A stretch of 64,000 nt of DNA, from the NCBI GenBank assembly GCA_004026145.2, contig CP034986.1, positions 7,990,929 through 8,054,928 on the forward strand, read 5' to 3'. Below, one piece after another: positions 1 to 13,300 of this stretch. Origin of the DNA: Takifugu bimaculatus (lineage: Eukaryota; Chordata; Actinopteri; Tetraodontiformes; Tetraodontidae). How positions within the stretch are numbered: the stretch's first letter is position 1; each line of letters starts with the position of its first letter. The notes under the pieces were generated by a model, which searched no databases, was not told the origin of the DNA, and worked only from the letters and a program-made list of their open reading frames with translations. A program made the translations under genes and the position numbers.

Positions 1-410
1 GTCGTGTTGGAATGTTAAATCGTGCCTAAAATAAGCAGCCTTATTAGCTCGCTCGTTCCCTGGTTCCCTTTAATGAAGGAACCAGGAACTGAGCCCTCAG
101 AACCAGACGCCGCCGTGCCGCGCTTCACCTCAGACGACCGTGTTCTGACCCGGCTGACCCCCAGAGCCGAGCCAAACCGCCATCAACGAATTATTTCAGA
201 TCCCAACAGAAGCCGCTGCTTTAATTAGCCCCCTCCCCCGCTTAGCTGAACGTTTTTCCCGGTTGAGGGATCCGGCTGTACGTGACCTGACGGAAACCTA
301 ACGTGAACCACAGCGGATGTTCCCCTCACACCGCCGAGAGACCCCCCGAAACGAGCCGATACATGCGGCGCCAAAGCTAACGCCCGGCTGCGGCTCCCGT
401 TCGGGCCTAC
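1..410. other. arap2 intron 23 (partial)
   Basis: Start of the window to the exon 23 donor. I see no exon here; the RA-domain exons are presumably further left. Confidence 0.7.
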
Positions 411-488
411 CGTGGCGTCCTTCTTGTCGTTCCAGCGTGTGATGAAACCGTTTTCTTTCTCCATCTGCTGCGCCCGCTCCTCGTCCAC
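411..488 (-). CDS. arap2: arap2 coding exon 23: post-RhoGAP linker (last exon in window)
   Basis: 78 nt, 26 codons, phase 0 both ends: VDEERAQQMEKENGFITRWN then DKKDAT. It matches the mammalian segment just before the Ras-association domain. Acceptor TTTTTCCCCGCAG, donor GTAGGC. The transcript must continue left of the window for RA, PH5 and the stop codon. Confidence 0.92.
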
Positions 489-3400
489 CTGCGGGGAAAA
501 ACGGGACAGACGCAGCTGCGGGTCATCGGGGGGGGGGGTCAAAGGTCGTGTTTGCTCGCAGCTACCCTATTACATTAAACGAAGAGATCGTTAATGGGAC
601 CAGAAATCCAACGTAAACTGTTTTAGTGGATCCATGACGGCTGAGTTGCAAACCTGCTTACGGTAGCGTCACGATAGCCGGCGTTGGGAATTTCCCCGCG
701 CGTAATGCTAACACAGCTAGCAAAGTGGCGACGGCGGCGGCGGCGTTGTGACAAAAACACCTCCTCGGTTAGCCGCCTGCCTCGTCGCTTCACTGCTAAC
801 GTTACCAGCAGCAGTTTCCTGTTGTTAACGGCGCCACCGGCCGTTCGGGGGAGGAAACTCTTCCAAACATCGGAACGAGAGGGATGCGCGACACTCCGCT
901 GAGCGCTAGCATCGGGCAGCCTTCCAAGTGTAACGCTGATCCCGCCCCCGTCAGAACAAAACGATCTGCTCCCCAGATGGCTGCGGCGAGACGGCGTAAA
1001 TAAAGTCTCGCCTGCCCAAATATTCGATAAAAAAATTACGTTTTCCAGACTGTGATGATGGAACGAACGCCGGGGCCCAAACATCAACGTTAGGTCGGAC
1101 GAACGCCACATTTCCGGGGATAAACGGGCCCAATTAGGGGCGACGCTAGCAGGCGGCGGTTTTTAACCCACGCTGAAGAGCAGGATGTAGTTCCTGATGA
1201 GGTCGTTGACCACGGCGGCCTCCTGCGGCGTCCGGCCCTGAGTCTGGAACAGGCACGGCGAGAAGACGGCGGCCAGCTTCTCACTCGGCATGTGGTTCAG
1301 GTGGGAGCACTGGTGGATCCTGGGAGACGGGGGCGGGGTTAGAGGCGGGGTTAGAGGCGGAGCCGAGCATTTCCACGCGTGTGCTGTGTGTGTGTGTGAC
1401 GCACCTGTACAGGTGTTGCAGCAGAGCCTCCAGCGTCGACCTGTTGACCTTCGGTAAACTCTGGATAAAAGTCGAGTATTTCTTCACTCTCCGGCTCTCG
1501 TCCTTCTCGTCTACAGCCACCACAGAAATATTTACGGCGACCAAACTTCAAACGTTGGCAAATAAAACCTCAGATTCGGGCGTTTTTGTACCCAGAGCCG
1601 ACACCCAGTAGGGGTAGAGCTCCTTGGCCAGGAGGGCGTCCTCCACCTGGGACAGGAAGTTCTTCAGGGTGTCCGTCACGTCCTCCAGGCGCTGCTCGTT
1701 CTCCCTCAGCTTCACGTTGCGAGCGTCTCTGGTGAACTCCTCCAGGAGCTGGGCCGCCCGCTCGGGGTCCCCCTGCCTCTGGTAGACCCCCTCCTGACAC
1801 AAACCTGGGAGAACCGGAGAACTGACGTTTGGTGGTCGAACCCCCCCCCCAAGGTCCCCATTAGGCCTGGTTCTTGCTCACCGTACTGGGTGACAAAAGC
1901 AACGCAACTGTCCACCACAATGGGGACGCCGTTCTTGGTCAGCTGCTGGTCGCCCAGGTCCCTGCTGTCCGTGCCGGCGGCCAGGGCGATGGCGGCGTGC
2001 CACACGGAGAAGTCGGTGGCGCTGAAGCCGTGGACGTAGAGGGTTCTGAGCCAGAGCAGGTCAAAAGGAGAAAAGCCTTTGGGGTTGTTTTTGTCTCTTT
2101 CATGCAGGACAATCTTCACGCCAAGGAACAAAGGTTGATTTATTACAAAAAGGAAAAGCGGCGCAGGAGTCATTAAGCAACCGCCAAGATTAAAGCGAGC
2201 GCCGCTTCCCCAGGAGGTTTGATCCAAAACAAGCTAACAAAAAGCCATTAATGGTGTAAACAAGTGTCGCGCTTTAATAAAAAGGCTTTTTCGGCAGCTT
2301 TAAGCCAGATCTCCTCCAACGAGAGCAAGGCTAAATTAACGCCAACCCAATTAGCTGCGAAGGACCCACGTACCTTCTGCCCTCCACCATCAGCAGGACC
2401 TGGATCTTCTCCTCACCCTCGGTGTGAGTGGAGACAGCTGGGGGGGCATGAAGACACTTATAAGCGTGAAGAACTGGATTAAAAACGTGGGCTGTTTCAG
2501 AGGAGGCCCATCAACATAGTTAACATTTAGGATAAAGCTATTAGCGTTAGCCTTTTATCTCGGGCGTACAGTCCAGCCCCAATAAAAAGGAGACATTAGC
2601 GACTCAAAAGCCGAAGGATAATATCTTAAAATCGGTGGATTCAAACGATCTCTGATGAAAGTAACGAGCGCACAGAGGAGTGCTAAAAATATGCACGAGG
2701 CTCTGTTGCCGAGTCTCCTAGCAACGACCGCGAGCGGCGTTATCGCACCGTCTCTGCTCAAATAATGCATAAAACCTAAGAAAACAAATCCGTAAACAAT
2801 GTTTGAGAGCCGCGGCGCGCTAATGGAAAAAACACGTCGAGAAGGTTACAGCATTTATCGGGGAGTTACGGGAACAGTCTGACAGCCTGAAAGACGGAAA
2901 AAAACATTTGCTTTTTTCCAGCAGTTAGATAAAAAGTTCTGAATCGACTTCCTGACTGATGTCGTTTTCATTCCACTGTTAGCGGAGTCGTTGCGCCGCT
3001 GATTTAGCGATAATTTGCCAGAGCCAGAGGTCCCGGTAAAAGGATTACTGTTCTTTAACTTGACAAGAGAGACAATCTTTTCACCTCCGTTTCACAAGTC
3101 TTTGCACTAAACTGCTAAAGAGGAAATAAATAAAAAAAAAAAAACAACAACAACCAACAAACCGACGACGACAGTCAGACTCGAATCCAACAGATTTCCA
3201 TCCAATGTCTAAAATTCGGGATGAAAGAGTCACTAAATGATGCTGATGCTCGTTTTTAAACGCAAATCAAGGGTTTGGCGCGGGTTTATCCTGATGCTCG
3301 TTTTTAAACGCAAATCAAGGGCCTGGCGCGGGTTTATCCTGATGCTCGTTTTTAAACGCAAATCAAGGGCCTGGCGCGGGTTTATCCTGATGCTCGTTTT

Positions 3401-6400
3401 TAAACGCAAATCAAGGGCCTGGCGCAGGTTTATCCTGATGCTAGTTTTTAAACGCAAATCAAGGGCCTGGCGCGGGTTTATCCTGATGCTAGTTTTTAAA
3501 CGCAAATCAAGGGCCTGGTGCGGGTTTATCCTGATGCTAGCAAAAGAATGTGGATCTTGTTCAGCCACGTTTTACCTGCTTGGCTCAAAGTTCCTCAACG
3601 GTTTAAACACGTTAACGATTTTAATCGTGACTTTTACGGAATCATCCCAGACCTGTGAAGGAGGAATACGCTCACTGTCCCGTGGCTGAGGGATCCTTTT
3701 CCCTCCTGGACTCAACATCAGCTCAAAGAAAAGAATCTTCTCCAGAGGAGAAACAAAAAAAAAAAAAAAAACGCAGAATAGCTGCGAAACGCCAGCGAAA
3801 CGTCGCCCGGGCGTCTGTAATCACTGAGGTGAACGGATGCTAAACGACAACTCCCACATGCTTCCCTGCTGCCATCTGGCACCATCCGCCGCACCGCCAG
3901 ACTGCGGAGAGGATTCCAGCCACGGAAAACCGAGACCTCCGCTCCTCGCCGGCAACCACGACCAGATGCCGTCAGACAAGCGAGGAGGAACCGCAGCCGC
4001 CAGGCACTCCGACACTAAAGACGCGTCTCCAGGATGCTAAAGCTATTCCTGATGAACTCGGATGCTGTCGGAATAATCGCTGTGGTCGCGGAGGCCGTTT
4101 CCCAACGTCGGCGAACCTCAGTAAGTTGCCGCTGTCGCCCCCCTCAGGGAAATGCATTGTGGGATACCGAGCTGTCCGACTGGATAAAGTGGCCACAGCA
4201 GGATCGCGTCTGGGAAACCCGTGCGCGGGATTTTGCGAATTTCGGGTCGCAACTGCAGAAGAAGACGAGAGCGGCGTATTCTGTTGTAGCGGTAGCGTTA
4301 GCATTAGCAGTCACAGTAGAAGAGATTATCTTCAGCAACCGGGAGCCAACTGGTGATAAAACAAATTTAATTAGTGCAAAAGTACATCAGTTGGACTCTT
4401 TTTTGGCTAGCGCTCTGTTCTTTGTCGCCTTTGTTCGCTGGGCCGAACAACAAAAAAAAACAATTAATCCGCGCGTCTCTCTGAAGGAGCCGTTTTCTCT
4501 CGACTTTCGTTGGCAGGTTTTCATCGGCGCCGCGTTTCATTTGTTTCCAAACAAACAGACAAAAGCGCAGAACTTCGCAGATTGATGTCGACTTAAGAGA
4601 GGTTTATTAGCGCCGTTATCAGGTAGGAACGCGTCTGAACAAAAGCGCGGAAGTGCTCTTTAATCCGCTCGCGGCCTCAGCGGGAAACTTTTCACTAGCG
4701 TGTTTGTGTGACAGGAAACCAAATTTGCGGCCTCGTTTCCTGTTTAATTGTTCACTTTCATGTCGCTTCTGGGCAGTTCGCGGCGCTTCCGCGGCTACGT
4801 TTGCCCACAGACGCAACTTCGGCATCGGCGGATCAAGCTAAGCGTGTTCCTGGAAACGGTTCAGAGGTTTGGCGGGAAAACGTCAAACCACAGGTGGAAC
4901 CGGAACAGCAGAGAGTGGATTAAAGCAAAAATGTCTGCTCTGAGATTAGCGCCCCCTGCTGAGAGACGTCAGGACCGGGGCATTCCCAGCCGCCGCAGGC
5001 GTGAGCCCTTTAATACCCGGAATAGCAGTTTTCTTTTAAGCTAGTGTGCAGCTAGGGGCTATCACAGGGCCTATTAGCACTGGAGAATGACTCGGTATCC
5101 AGTTAACTTCAAAGCAAACAGGAATCGCCAACTGTTCCCTCTTTGAGCGGAATCGTGCGTGGACGGAGAAGATTCCACTCGTAAATACGCTCGGCCGCTG
5201 TCCTGATTTTAAAACAAGCGGAGCGGGAAGGTTTTCTTTTCCCCCCAGTTAGCCGAGACGCGCGCCGAGAACGTTCCTGCAAATGAGTTGAAATAGTTTT
5301 GATTTGGGGGAATTCGGACTCATTTGTGTAGCGTGACAGGCTAATGATCCGCCAGGCAGAGGCCGTCACCTCCGCCCGCCGCCCTCTGATGCCGCTTATT
5401 TGTGTCGGAGACACTTTTGACACCAGAGAAAATGATTCATTGTCCCTCAAAAAGAAAGCCGAGTTATTTTAGAACAGGCTTTTTTCCCATTCGTGGCTTC
5501 GTGGAAGTTTTTTCTCCACTTTTATGGAAGAATATTCCACCATCAAAGAGCAGAGATCAAAGGATAAAAGAGCCGATCAGACACGTCGAGCCATAGATTA
5601 ACCGCTAATTCCCCGCCACCCTGCCAATCACACACCTGTAGGCGTGGAGGTGAATCACCTCTGGTCTTTATCCCGCCCTCTGCTTGCAGAGGCTCCGCCC
5701 CCTCCCATAGTGTTGCGATTCATTGCGTTTTCAAAAACTTCTTGCCCACTAATCTTCGGTCCCGGCCTTGTTGCACCAATGACTTTAGCGCCACAGTGGA
5801 AGCTAGCCACTCGTGTTAGCGACCTGCGCGATGACACCAGTTGTCCCGTGTCCCCAACAGACGCGTCCACTCCGGACCCAGAAAAGCCCCAAACTGAATT
5901 ACGGCCCCGCTAAAGGTCGTGTTTCAGCGCCGCCTGTTTGCCCAAACTGGAGTCATCCCGAAGATAAATGTAATTTTTTTTAAAAAAGGAAAAAAACGAG
6001 TGTCTCGTTATCTATATAAAAACTGCGAGACTCGAATTAACTCGGCGCCGTCTCCGGTGGTGACATTTATGATCAGAATAAATTCAGTTTAATTCCTTTA
6101 ATTTCTCGCCCAGCGTCACAAGATGTAGATATTATTACACAAAGGCTGAACGCCGCGCATGCTAGCGCTAGCGACAGAGAGTAGGGCGCGGCCAAGGTTG
6201 GCTAGACGCGCCGCGCCGTAGCAGCCGGCGTGAACGTATGAGGAATAAATCCTCCCGGTGTACTTTACTATCAGGAATTATCGTAAACTCGTGAGAACAC
6301 ATCATAATAATGCCGTTAGCCTCACAATGGTCTGTTAATTAAACGCAGCGCAGCAGCAAAAAAGCTAACGGGGTCGTGTATAGAGACTGTACAGTGTTTT

Positions 6401-7242
6401 TTCCAGTGTAATTAGATTCTTTCTCCGCTTTTAAAGGCTGAATTATACTAAAATAATGCAATGTATGAATATAGAACGCTCCGTTCTCAGACCCACCCAC
6501 AGGCTGCTAATTACGCTAAGAGCAATTTGCCTACTGTGAAATTAATAAGTTTGCTACAACGACCAAAACAGATTCTCTAATTGCCGTCATTTATCGAACA
6601 AACAGATTCCAAACGTGGGTTTTTCCCACGGAGCCGCTGCGGTTCTTACTGAGCTCCTGCAGCCGTTTGAGCTGAAGGACCGCCTCCTCGCCGTCCCGCT
6701 GCCCCGCGCTGAAGTGCAGGGCCGAGCCCGCCAGGACGAACCAGCCGGGCCTCCAGTGGTACAGGTCGTGGCCCTCTTTGTAGTGCAGCCGGCCAATCAG
6801 CTCGCTGTCCCTCCGCACCAGCGCCTCCACCGTGGGGGGGACGAAGCACTGCCGGTCACACACACCAGAAAAGGGAGTTTTTTTAACCTCCACAGCTGCA
6901 TCTCGCCTCCGAAGGTGCTCAACAGCCGGCAGGTATTCCCCCCCCCCTCCCCACCACCAACCCCCCCACCACCCCAGCACTGCTCTGCCATTCAAAGTGG
7001 GACAGGTGGGGACGGACAGCTGCAGCGGCGCTAGCTGTGGTTGCGATTAAAGGGATGAAACAGGAAGCGGGGGGGACTTTTCTCAGCTGTGTATGTGTGT
7101 GTGTGTGTGGTGTGTGTGTGTGTGTGTTGGGGGGGTTGCAGACACTCGTCGGTCTAGCGAGAGGCAGTGCGGGGGCTCGAGAGAAAGATGAAAGTGGCGG
7201 AGGGATGTGCTCGCTACTGCTAACCTGAAGTGGCAAACAAAC

Positions 7243-7312
<70 letters not shown>

Positions 7313-10297
7313 CACTCTATGCACCTTTGTCAGTGCCTGGATCCAGTCCTGCTGCGTCTCCTGCGTCTCCGCTCCGACGTTCAGCACCCGCTCCGTCTGC
7401 AGGTAGAGCTCGGCGGTGAACGCGGCGCTGCCGGGAGGAAAACACGGGAAGAGGCGGGAATTAACCTTAAAAATGATCCGAAAAAACCTCCCCAGAACGA
7501 GCGCGTGTTCGCGGGCGTCTGAAGCAGATGCTCTTTCCAAAAGTGAGAAATATTTATTTCTCACACACAACAGAAGTGGAAGCATGGCACCTATTTAAAA
7601 AGGACCTATATCGCCATGGCAACCAGTCCATTTTACCCATTCTGCAGAGATATAAAGCTAACGGATCGTTAATATTTACATCAAAGCAACTAGCGTGTTT
7701 CTACATCAGGATGGTAGCATTCAACAATAATGTTGTTGATTTTGTCTGGACCACGTTAGCAAGCTAGCTAAAGCTAGAGAATTAGCTCTTGAGAGATGAC
7801 AACTGGTCCTTGGACGACATGTCGAGCTTTGAGAGCAACGAAGACACGCTCAGGTTGTTCGTAAGGCGCCAGCTATCATCACTAGCGTCGTTGGCGTTCC
7901 TTCCCGGGTTGCTTTTCCAGCTCCCAGCTTCCGAACCCCTGACTGCTCCGGCTCGCCGACACGTGTAGGTGAGAATGTTGCTGTCAGAGGCAAAAAGGCG
8001 GCTATTAATCTTTGTTGCTCTTTCTCCTCCTCCACTTTCTGCAAAGGCGCAGGGGTTAGCGTATCGCTATCTTAATGGTTTGAACTGGAACCTCGGAAAG
8101 CTGCAGCGAGCGGCCGGCCTGGTGGGGGGGGGTCACCACGCGTCTTCCCCGCACGTCTCCGGGGAACCGGCGAGAGGCGGGTGTTTGTGTGGCCTGGTGC
8201 GACCTTTCCGCTCTTCCTCCTCGTAGCGGTGGAGGTGCCAGGGGGCTTGTTAGCGGGGGGGGGGGCGTCCCAGAGGGACCGCGCGGCAACTCGCCGGGCC
8301 AACGGCGTCGTAAAGGAGGGACGGGAGATGAGCGCTGGCATTACGAGCGCGCCGGAGGGTACGAGCTCTTCATCGATCTTTAAACGCTTTGGGTCTTCTT
8401 CGGCGTCACATTTAGCTCCGGCGTAGCCTAGCTAACCAATGTCGGAGCGGGGGAGGGGCTGAAGCAAATGTCGTGGAGCTACCCAACGCCAGATAACAGA
8501 ACGAGTAATTGGGAATTGAAGCAAAAGTTTTTCAAGGTCAACGTCGAGGTCGGAGGCACTTTTGTTAAAAAAAAAAAAACAAAACACGGAAAGTCCGGGA
8601 GAAAATATCGTAACTGGTCGCCAGCCCACACGCTCCCTCTGCTTTACTTCCTCCGGAGCCGGTTTGGAATATTCATGCGACTCCGGCGGAGGGGTGTCGG
8701 GGTCCGCTCCCAAATTACCTCGCCGCTGTGTTTAATGGAGGCGACACCTACGGCGTCCTGTCGCGCCGCGATAGGCTAGCTGACGGGAGCGTGTCATCTG
8801 CATACGTTAATATTCATGAGCTCCGGAGAGTGGAGAGGTGACGGCGTCCCTGCGCCGGCGTGCTGGGAAAGCGTGCGAGTAAGTGGGAGTTTGGCAGAAT
8901 TTAATCTGCTCGAAAAATGTCTTCTCTTGAGCCGAAGCTAAGCTAAACACGGCGCCTGGACTCCTGGCTTTAACCTGTTCATCAGAAAGGAGGTGGGATG
9001 AGCTAGCCAGATGTGCCGCTAACAGCCACATAAATATTTTGCTCACAGATGAGTGCAACGTCCTGTCTTCAGAACAGCTGCTGCCATTATTAAGAGCCGA
9101 GCCTGCGCTGGAATCAGGAGATGCTAACAGAGGAACCCAGACATCTGTTTCTTCGAAACTTCAGAGGAAACGTTTGTGGGACGGCAGTTGGAGCCAAACC
9201 ACGGAGTAAAATATAGAGCTCGTGAAGCCCCGACGGGTTTCTGCTGAACCGAATAACGCTCAAGTTAAGATTATGCTAATGAGCCATATGACGAGGCGGG
9301 GAGATTAGCGAGGAAGTCTGCTAGCGCACGTGTCCAAGCAGACTGGAGCGCCAGACAAAGGCAGAAACGTCGATGTGTGTCCTACCCAGCTCCTGTCATG
9401 GTCTCCGTGTTGTGGACGGCTAGGCTAACCACCTCGCCGACGTCCACCCTGCCGAGCGCCGCCGCGCTCCGCTCGCTCTCGTAGTAACTCAGGAACCCCC
9501 CCTCCAGGGTGCACCAGCGACGGGTCATGTCTGGGGAAAAAACGAGAAAAAAAAAATCCACAATGTTTATGCTGCTAACGATGAACGAGGCTAACGCGGC
9601 TAAAGCTCGGTCCGCTTCTTCGCGGTGTCGACTTCCTGTCAATTCAAATCAATATTCAGGGGTATTAAAAGGTTGTTGCCCCAGCAAAGAAGGGAAACCC
9701 CCTAAAAAGACCCATGACTGCTTAAATGTTGTGCGCTGATGTGACGCTAATTAAAACTCGCGCTGCTTTTGTTTACGCACATACAACCCTCACTTGTTTA
9801 CGATGCATGTGTTGGATTAATACCGTCGAGTTGTGCACTCGCATACTGATAAAACCGAACAAATTGTCTCTTGTTGCTGCAGTGAGAGGAGGAAATTAGA
9901 GCCTCCGACGTCAGTGAGTGGTTCCTGAGCAATTAGCACCACTCCAGCGCTCGAGAGCCGCTAATAGCTCCGCACGCTAAGGCGGCATTTACAGATGAAT
10001 CATTTGGAAGTTTGAATAAAAACCAAAGGCAGTTAGCATCCGCAATCAAGTGGTAAAACATGCTAACGACATCCCAGTCACGGAGAGCAGAAGGTTCCGT
10101 TAGCATGATGAAAGCAGCGAAGGAGCTTCTGCCGTGTTCATCCGCCTCCGTCGGAACAGACGATTCCGACAGGACTCGAGCTGCGATTGGAAAACTGGGA
10201 TAAGCACGAGAGAGGCCCGGTTTCTTAGCGCCTTTAAGAAAATGCTGCTAATCTGACCCCCACTTTGCTTCAGAATCATCGTCTCCATCTGACCGAG

Positions 10298-10349
<52 letters not shown>

Positions 10350-13300
10350 CGGGAGACCGTGACCGACTCTGGTATTTAAAGTAATTACCGATCCAATTTT
10401 TCCCTGACAGGCCGCGCTGATCTGGAGCTCCTCACTTCTGTTGCAAATGTGCGGCCAGATTGCCGAGTTCTGCAGAAAATGTCACGTCCGTCATTTTCCC
10501 GTCGCGTTTGCGGCGGGAATTTTCCCGTGTCTCCACTTCTTCTGTCCTTCGAACAAAGGGAATGTAAGTAGAGACGTTCCCGTCGCACCGTGGGGAATTC
10601 TCGCGTCATCGTCTTCTGAAGCGGCAGCACTTGACCTCGGAACAAACGGGAATTATCGTTTCGTTTTATGTTGTTAGCTTTGATGTCGGACATCAAAGAT
10701 GATGACTTTTTTATAAGTTGATTAATAAAAATCACATTTGCCTGATTCGGCTAATTAGAAGCAACAATTATTCAAAAGTTCGAGACATTGTTACTATTTT
10801 TTTGTCCGACATCTGGTTAGTTGGCAACTAAATTAGCCGCAGATGCTACAAGTGGGTTTAAATGTTGCGAAAGCTACTCAGGACTGTGGAACAGTCAAAA
10901 AAAAGCAACGATTCAGAGTCAACCTGGCTGCAAAGATCTCCTTTACTTTCCCGCCAAAAAGCCTTTTTAGCCGTTAGCAGTAGCTTGACGCAGCCGTGGC
11001 CCGTTAACAAGCTCACAGGAAACGGTCGTAGCTTGAATCAGTTGATCTGTTTCACTCGGTCGTGAGAGAATCATTTTTCAGGGGTTCGTCCGTCCAACAA
11101 TGTGGAAACTCCGGTCAAGGACGCCGAAAATCCCGAAGGTGCCGAACTGGAAACGCATAAATGAGGTGAGACGGAAGTCCAACGGAGTATTAATAGATCT
11201 CATTTTGATGTCGGCACATGTCGGATCGCCTCTCATTGGATGGACAAATATATCTATCGTGAAAATGTCTTTAATATCTCCCTCGGTTCCGAAGAGACCG
11301 ACCCTAAAATTCCCGCTGCGGCTTTGGGAAGCAAATTGCTGCGGGATCCTGGGGGCAGCCCGACCGCGCCCATCGCCCGGAGGATCACTTCCCGAATCGG
11401 TCTGAGGAGTGACTGTTGGAACAGCTGGAAGGAGACGACGGGACGTAGGGACGTTAATAACATCGGGAATCAGACCTGAGTGGAGAAAATTCCACCAGGA
11501 ATCTGGATCTATCCGAAAAAGTGGCGCCTGTTTGTGGTTTCTCCCTCGGCGGGTGGGGGGCGGAGCCAGCGCCGACAAAAGGAGCCGCGAAATGGGGCAA
11601 CAATAGCGCTTGATTGACAATCAGGCAGCTGCGTCCGTTCCCAGCTGGTCCCCGCGCACGCCGTCGGCGCCGCCGCCGGAGACGACTCACGCGACACGTG
11701 CCTCCGGGAGCTAAATTGGGCCAATTAGCTTGCGCGTTCACGGCATCTAGCGGCTAAGAATGTTTGTCTTTATTTGTGGGACGCGCACGTTGTCTAGCGG
11801 GCCGTCTCTCCAGTTCTATTTTTACCCATAAACCTCCCTCCCGTTTAGCTTGCACTTTATCGGCACGCCCGTCCGCACCTCTTCCCTCCGGAGCGCCGCC
11901 CCCCCCCCCGTCTCCTCCGCTCACGCCGCCTCCTCCGCCAATCTTCTGCCCATCTCGGCATCAGACTAAAATATCTCCGATGGAGACATCTGCCCGACAG
12001 CTTGTCAGGGGGCTGGAAATGGAAATGGAGAAACTGAAGGGATCTGAACGATCCGTCTGTGCCGGAATTACAGCCCGCTTCATTACGGCGAGGGACGGAC
12101 AGATTCGCCATAAGACGGGGAAAAACCTCACTATCCGAGCGGAGGTTCTTTAAAAACGCGGCGTTCAGGTCGGAACAGGGAAGGTTCCGTTTAGCGTCAC
12201 GGGACACCAGCCTGGTTTTCATTGGTCGAGAGCTTGGCTAGCCGCGCCAATGCTACCCCTCCACCCCAATAGACTTGTTATTTACGCAGTAGCTAAAGCG
12301 CGAACGCTTTACTGGATCTAACTTAATGCTAACGTGAAGGTGCAGGCCGAAGAGTGCTTTTATTCCACCTCAAGCTCAACCCATCAATTATTAACAACTA
12401 CACAACGTCAAAGCGTTAGCTTCAGAGCAGAGCTGCGTCAAAAAATACCTCCTGCCAATAAAGTTCTGACAGGGCCTCCTGGCCGGGCTTTAAGCTTCTG
12501 TAGTTAATGTAGCATTAAGGCACAAAAGGTCCGGCTCCATATTACAGGCGCAATAACAACTTATTTATTGGTGGAAATTGTCGGCGCACTTATCTGAAAT
12601 GGAGCTGTTAGCCGAGCCCACGGAACAAAAGGAGGTGCAAATGGACCTGGATAAAAGGAACACCTGTAGCTAACCCCACGGAGCAGCGGCTCATTGTGCT
12701 GAGGGCGCTATTCCAGAACCAAAGCTTTTCTTTCTTAGTTTTTACTAAGAATAGCTTCCTTAATCGTGCTGAGAAGACAAAAGAGCTGTGATCAAGAGGA
12801 TTATGCCCACGCTCAATACAATAAACGCTAGCAGTCAGGCGTTTCAGCAGGCCTATTAGCAGCTTTTAGCCGCTAATTTAACCGCTGAATTTAGGCTTGA
12901 ACGTGACGCTATTATCCGAAATCTCGCTAGTTTAGCCAAAAAAGTTATGCTGAAATCCTAAATGTCTCTTTTAGATGTGAAAAATCTGTTAGAACGGGAA
13001 AGATGCAAGTTTGCTGCCTGAGAGCTCCTCATACTTCCCGCAGACGTGTCTCCATGGAGACGGAGAGGCGTGATGCTTCTCAAACCTGCAGCAAGAGCCC
13101 GCAGGTGGAAGCTGGAGCCGAACCACAAAAATAACCTCACATGGCGGCGGCGGCGAAGGAGTGCGAGGCACAGGTGGGACTGGGCTACATAAACCGCCGA
13201 CCTGGGAATTGGTGTTCGGGAAGAAGGACGGGGCGACGTCCTGAGCTAACTAGCTACTAACTCCTGGTTGAAGCATTTCAACCCTGAAACCACGTTAGCA

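Larger units (their letters stand above)
6849..7324. other. arap2 intron 16
   Basis: 476 bp between exons 16 and 17, mostly simple sequence: (TG)n at about 7089-7127, a C-run near 6940-6980, and (TG)33 at 7245-7310 next to the exon 16 donor. Confidence 0.8.

Noticed and set aside
1592..1804. Assignment as ARAP1 or ARAP3
   Set aside because: The RhoGAP finger is Gln rather than Arg, exon sequences fit ARAP2 best, and DTHD1 adjoins.
4034..4585. 183-codon plus-strand frame with ATG in arap2 intron 17
   Set aside because: No recognised domain. Part of the hydrophobic stretch comes from GTAGCGTTAGCATTAGC-type words common in this window.
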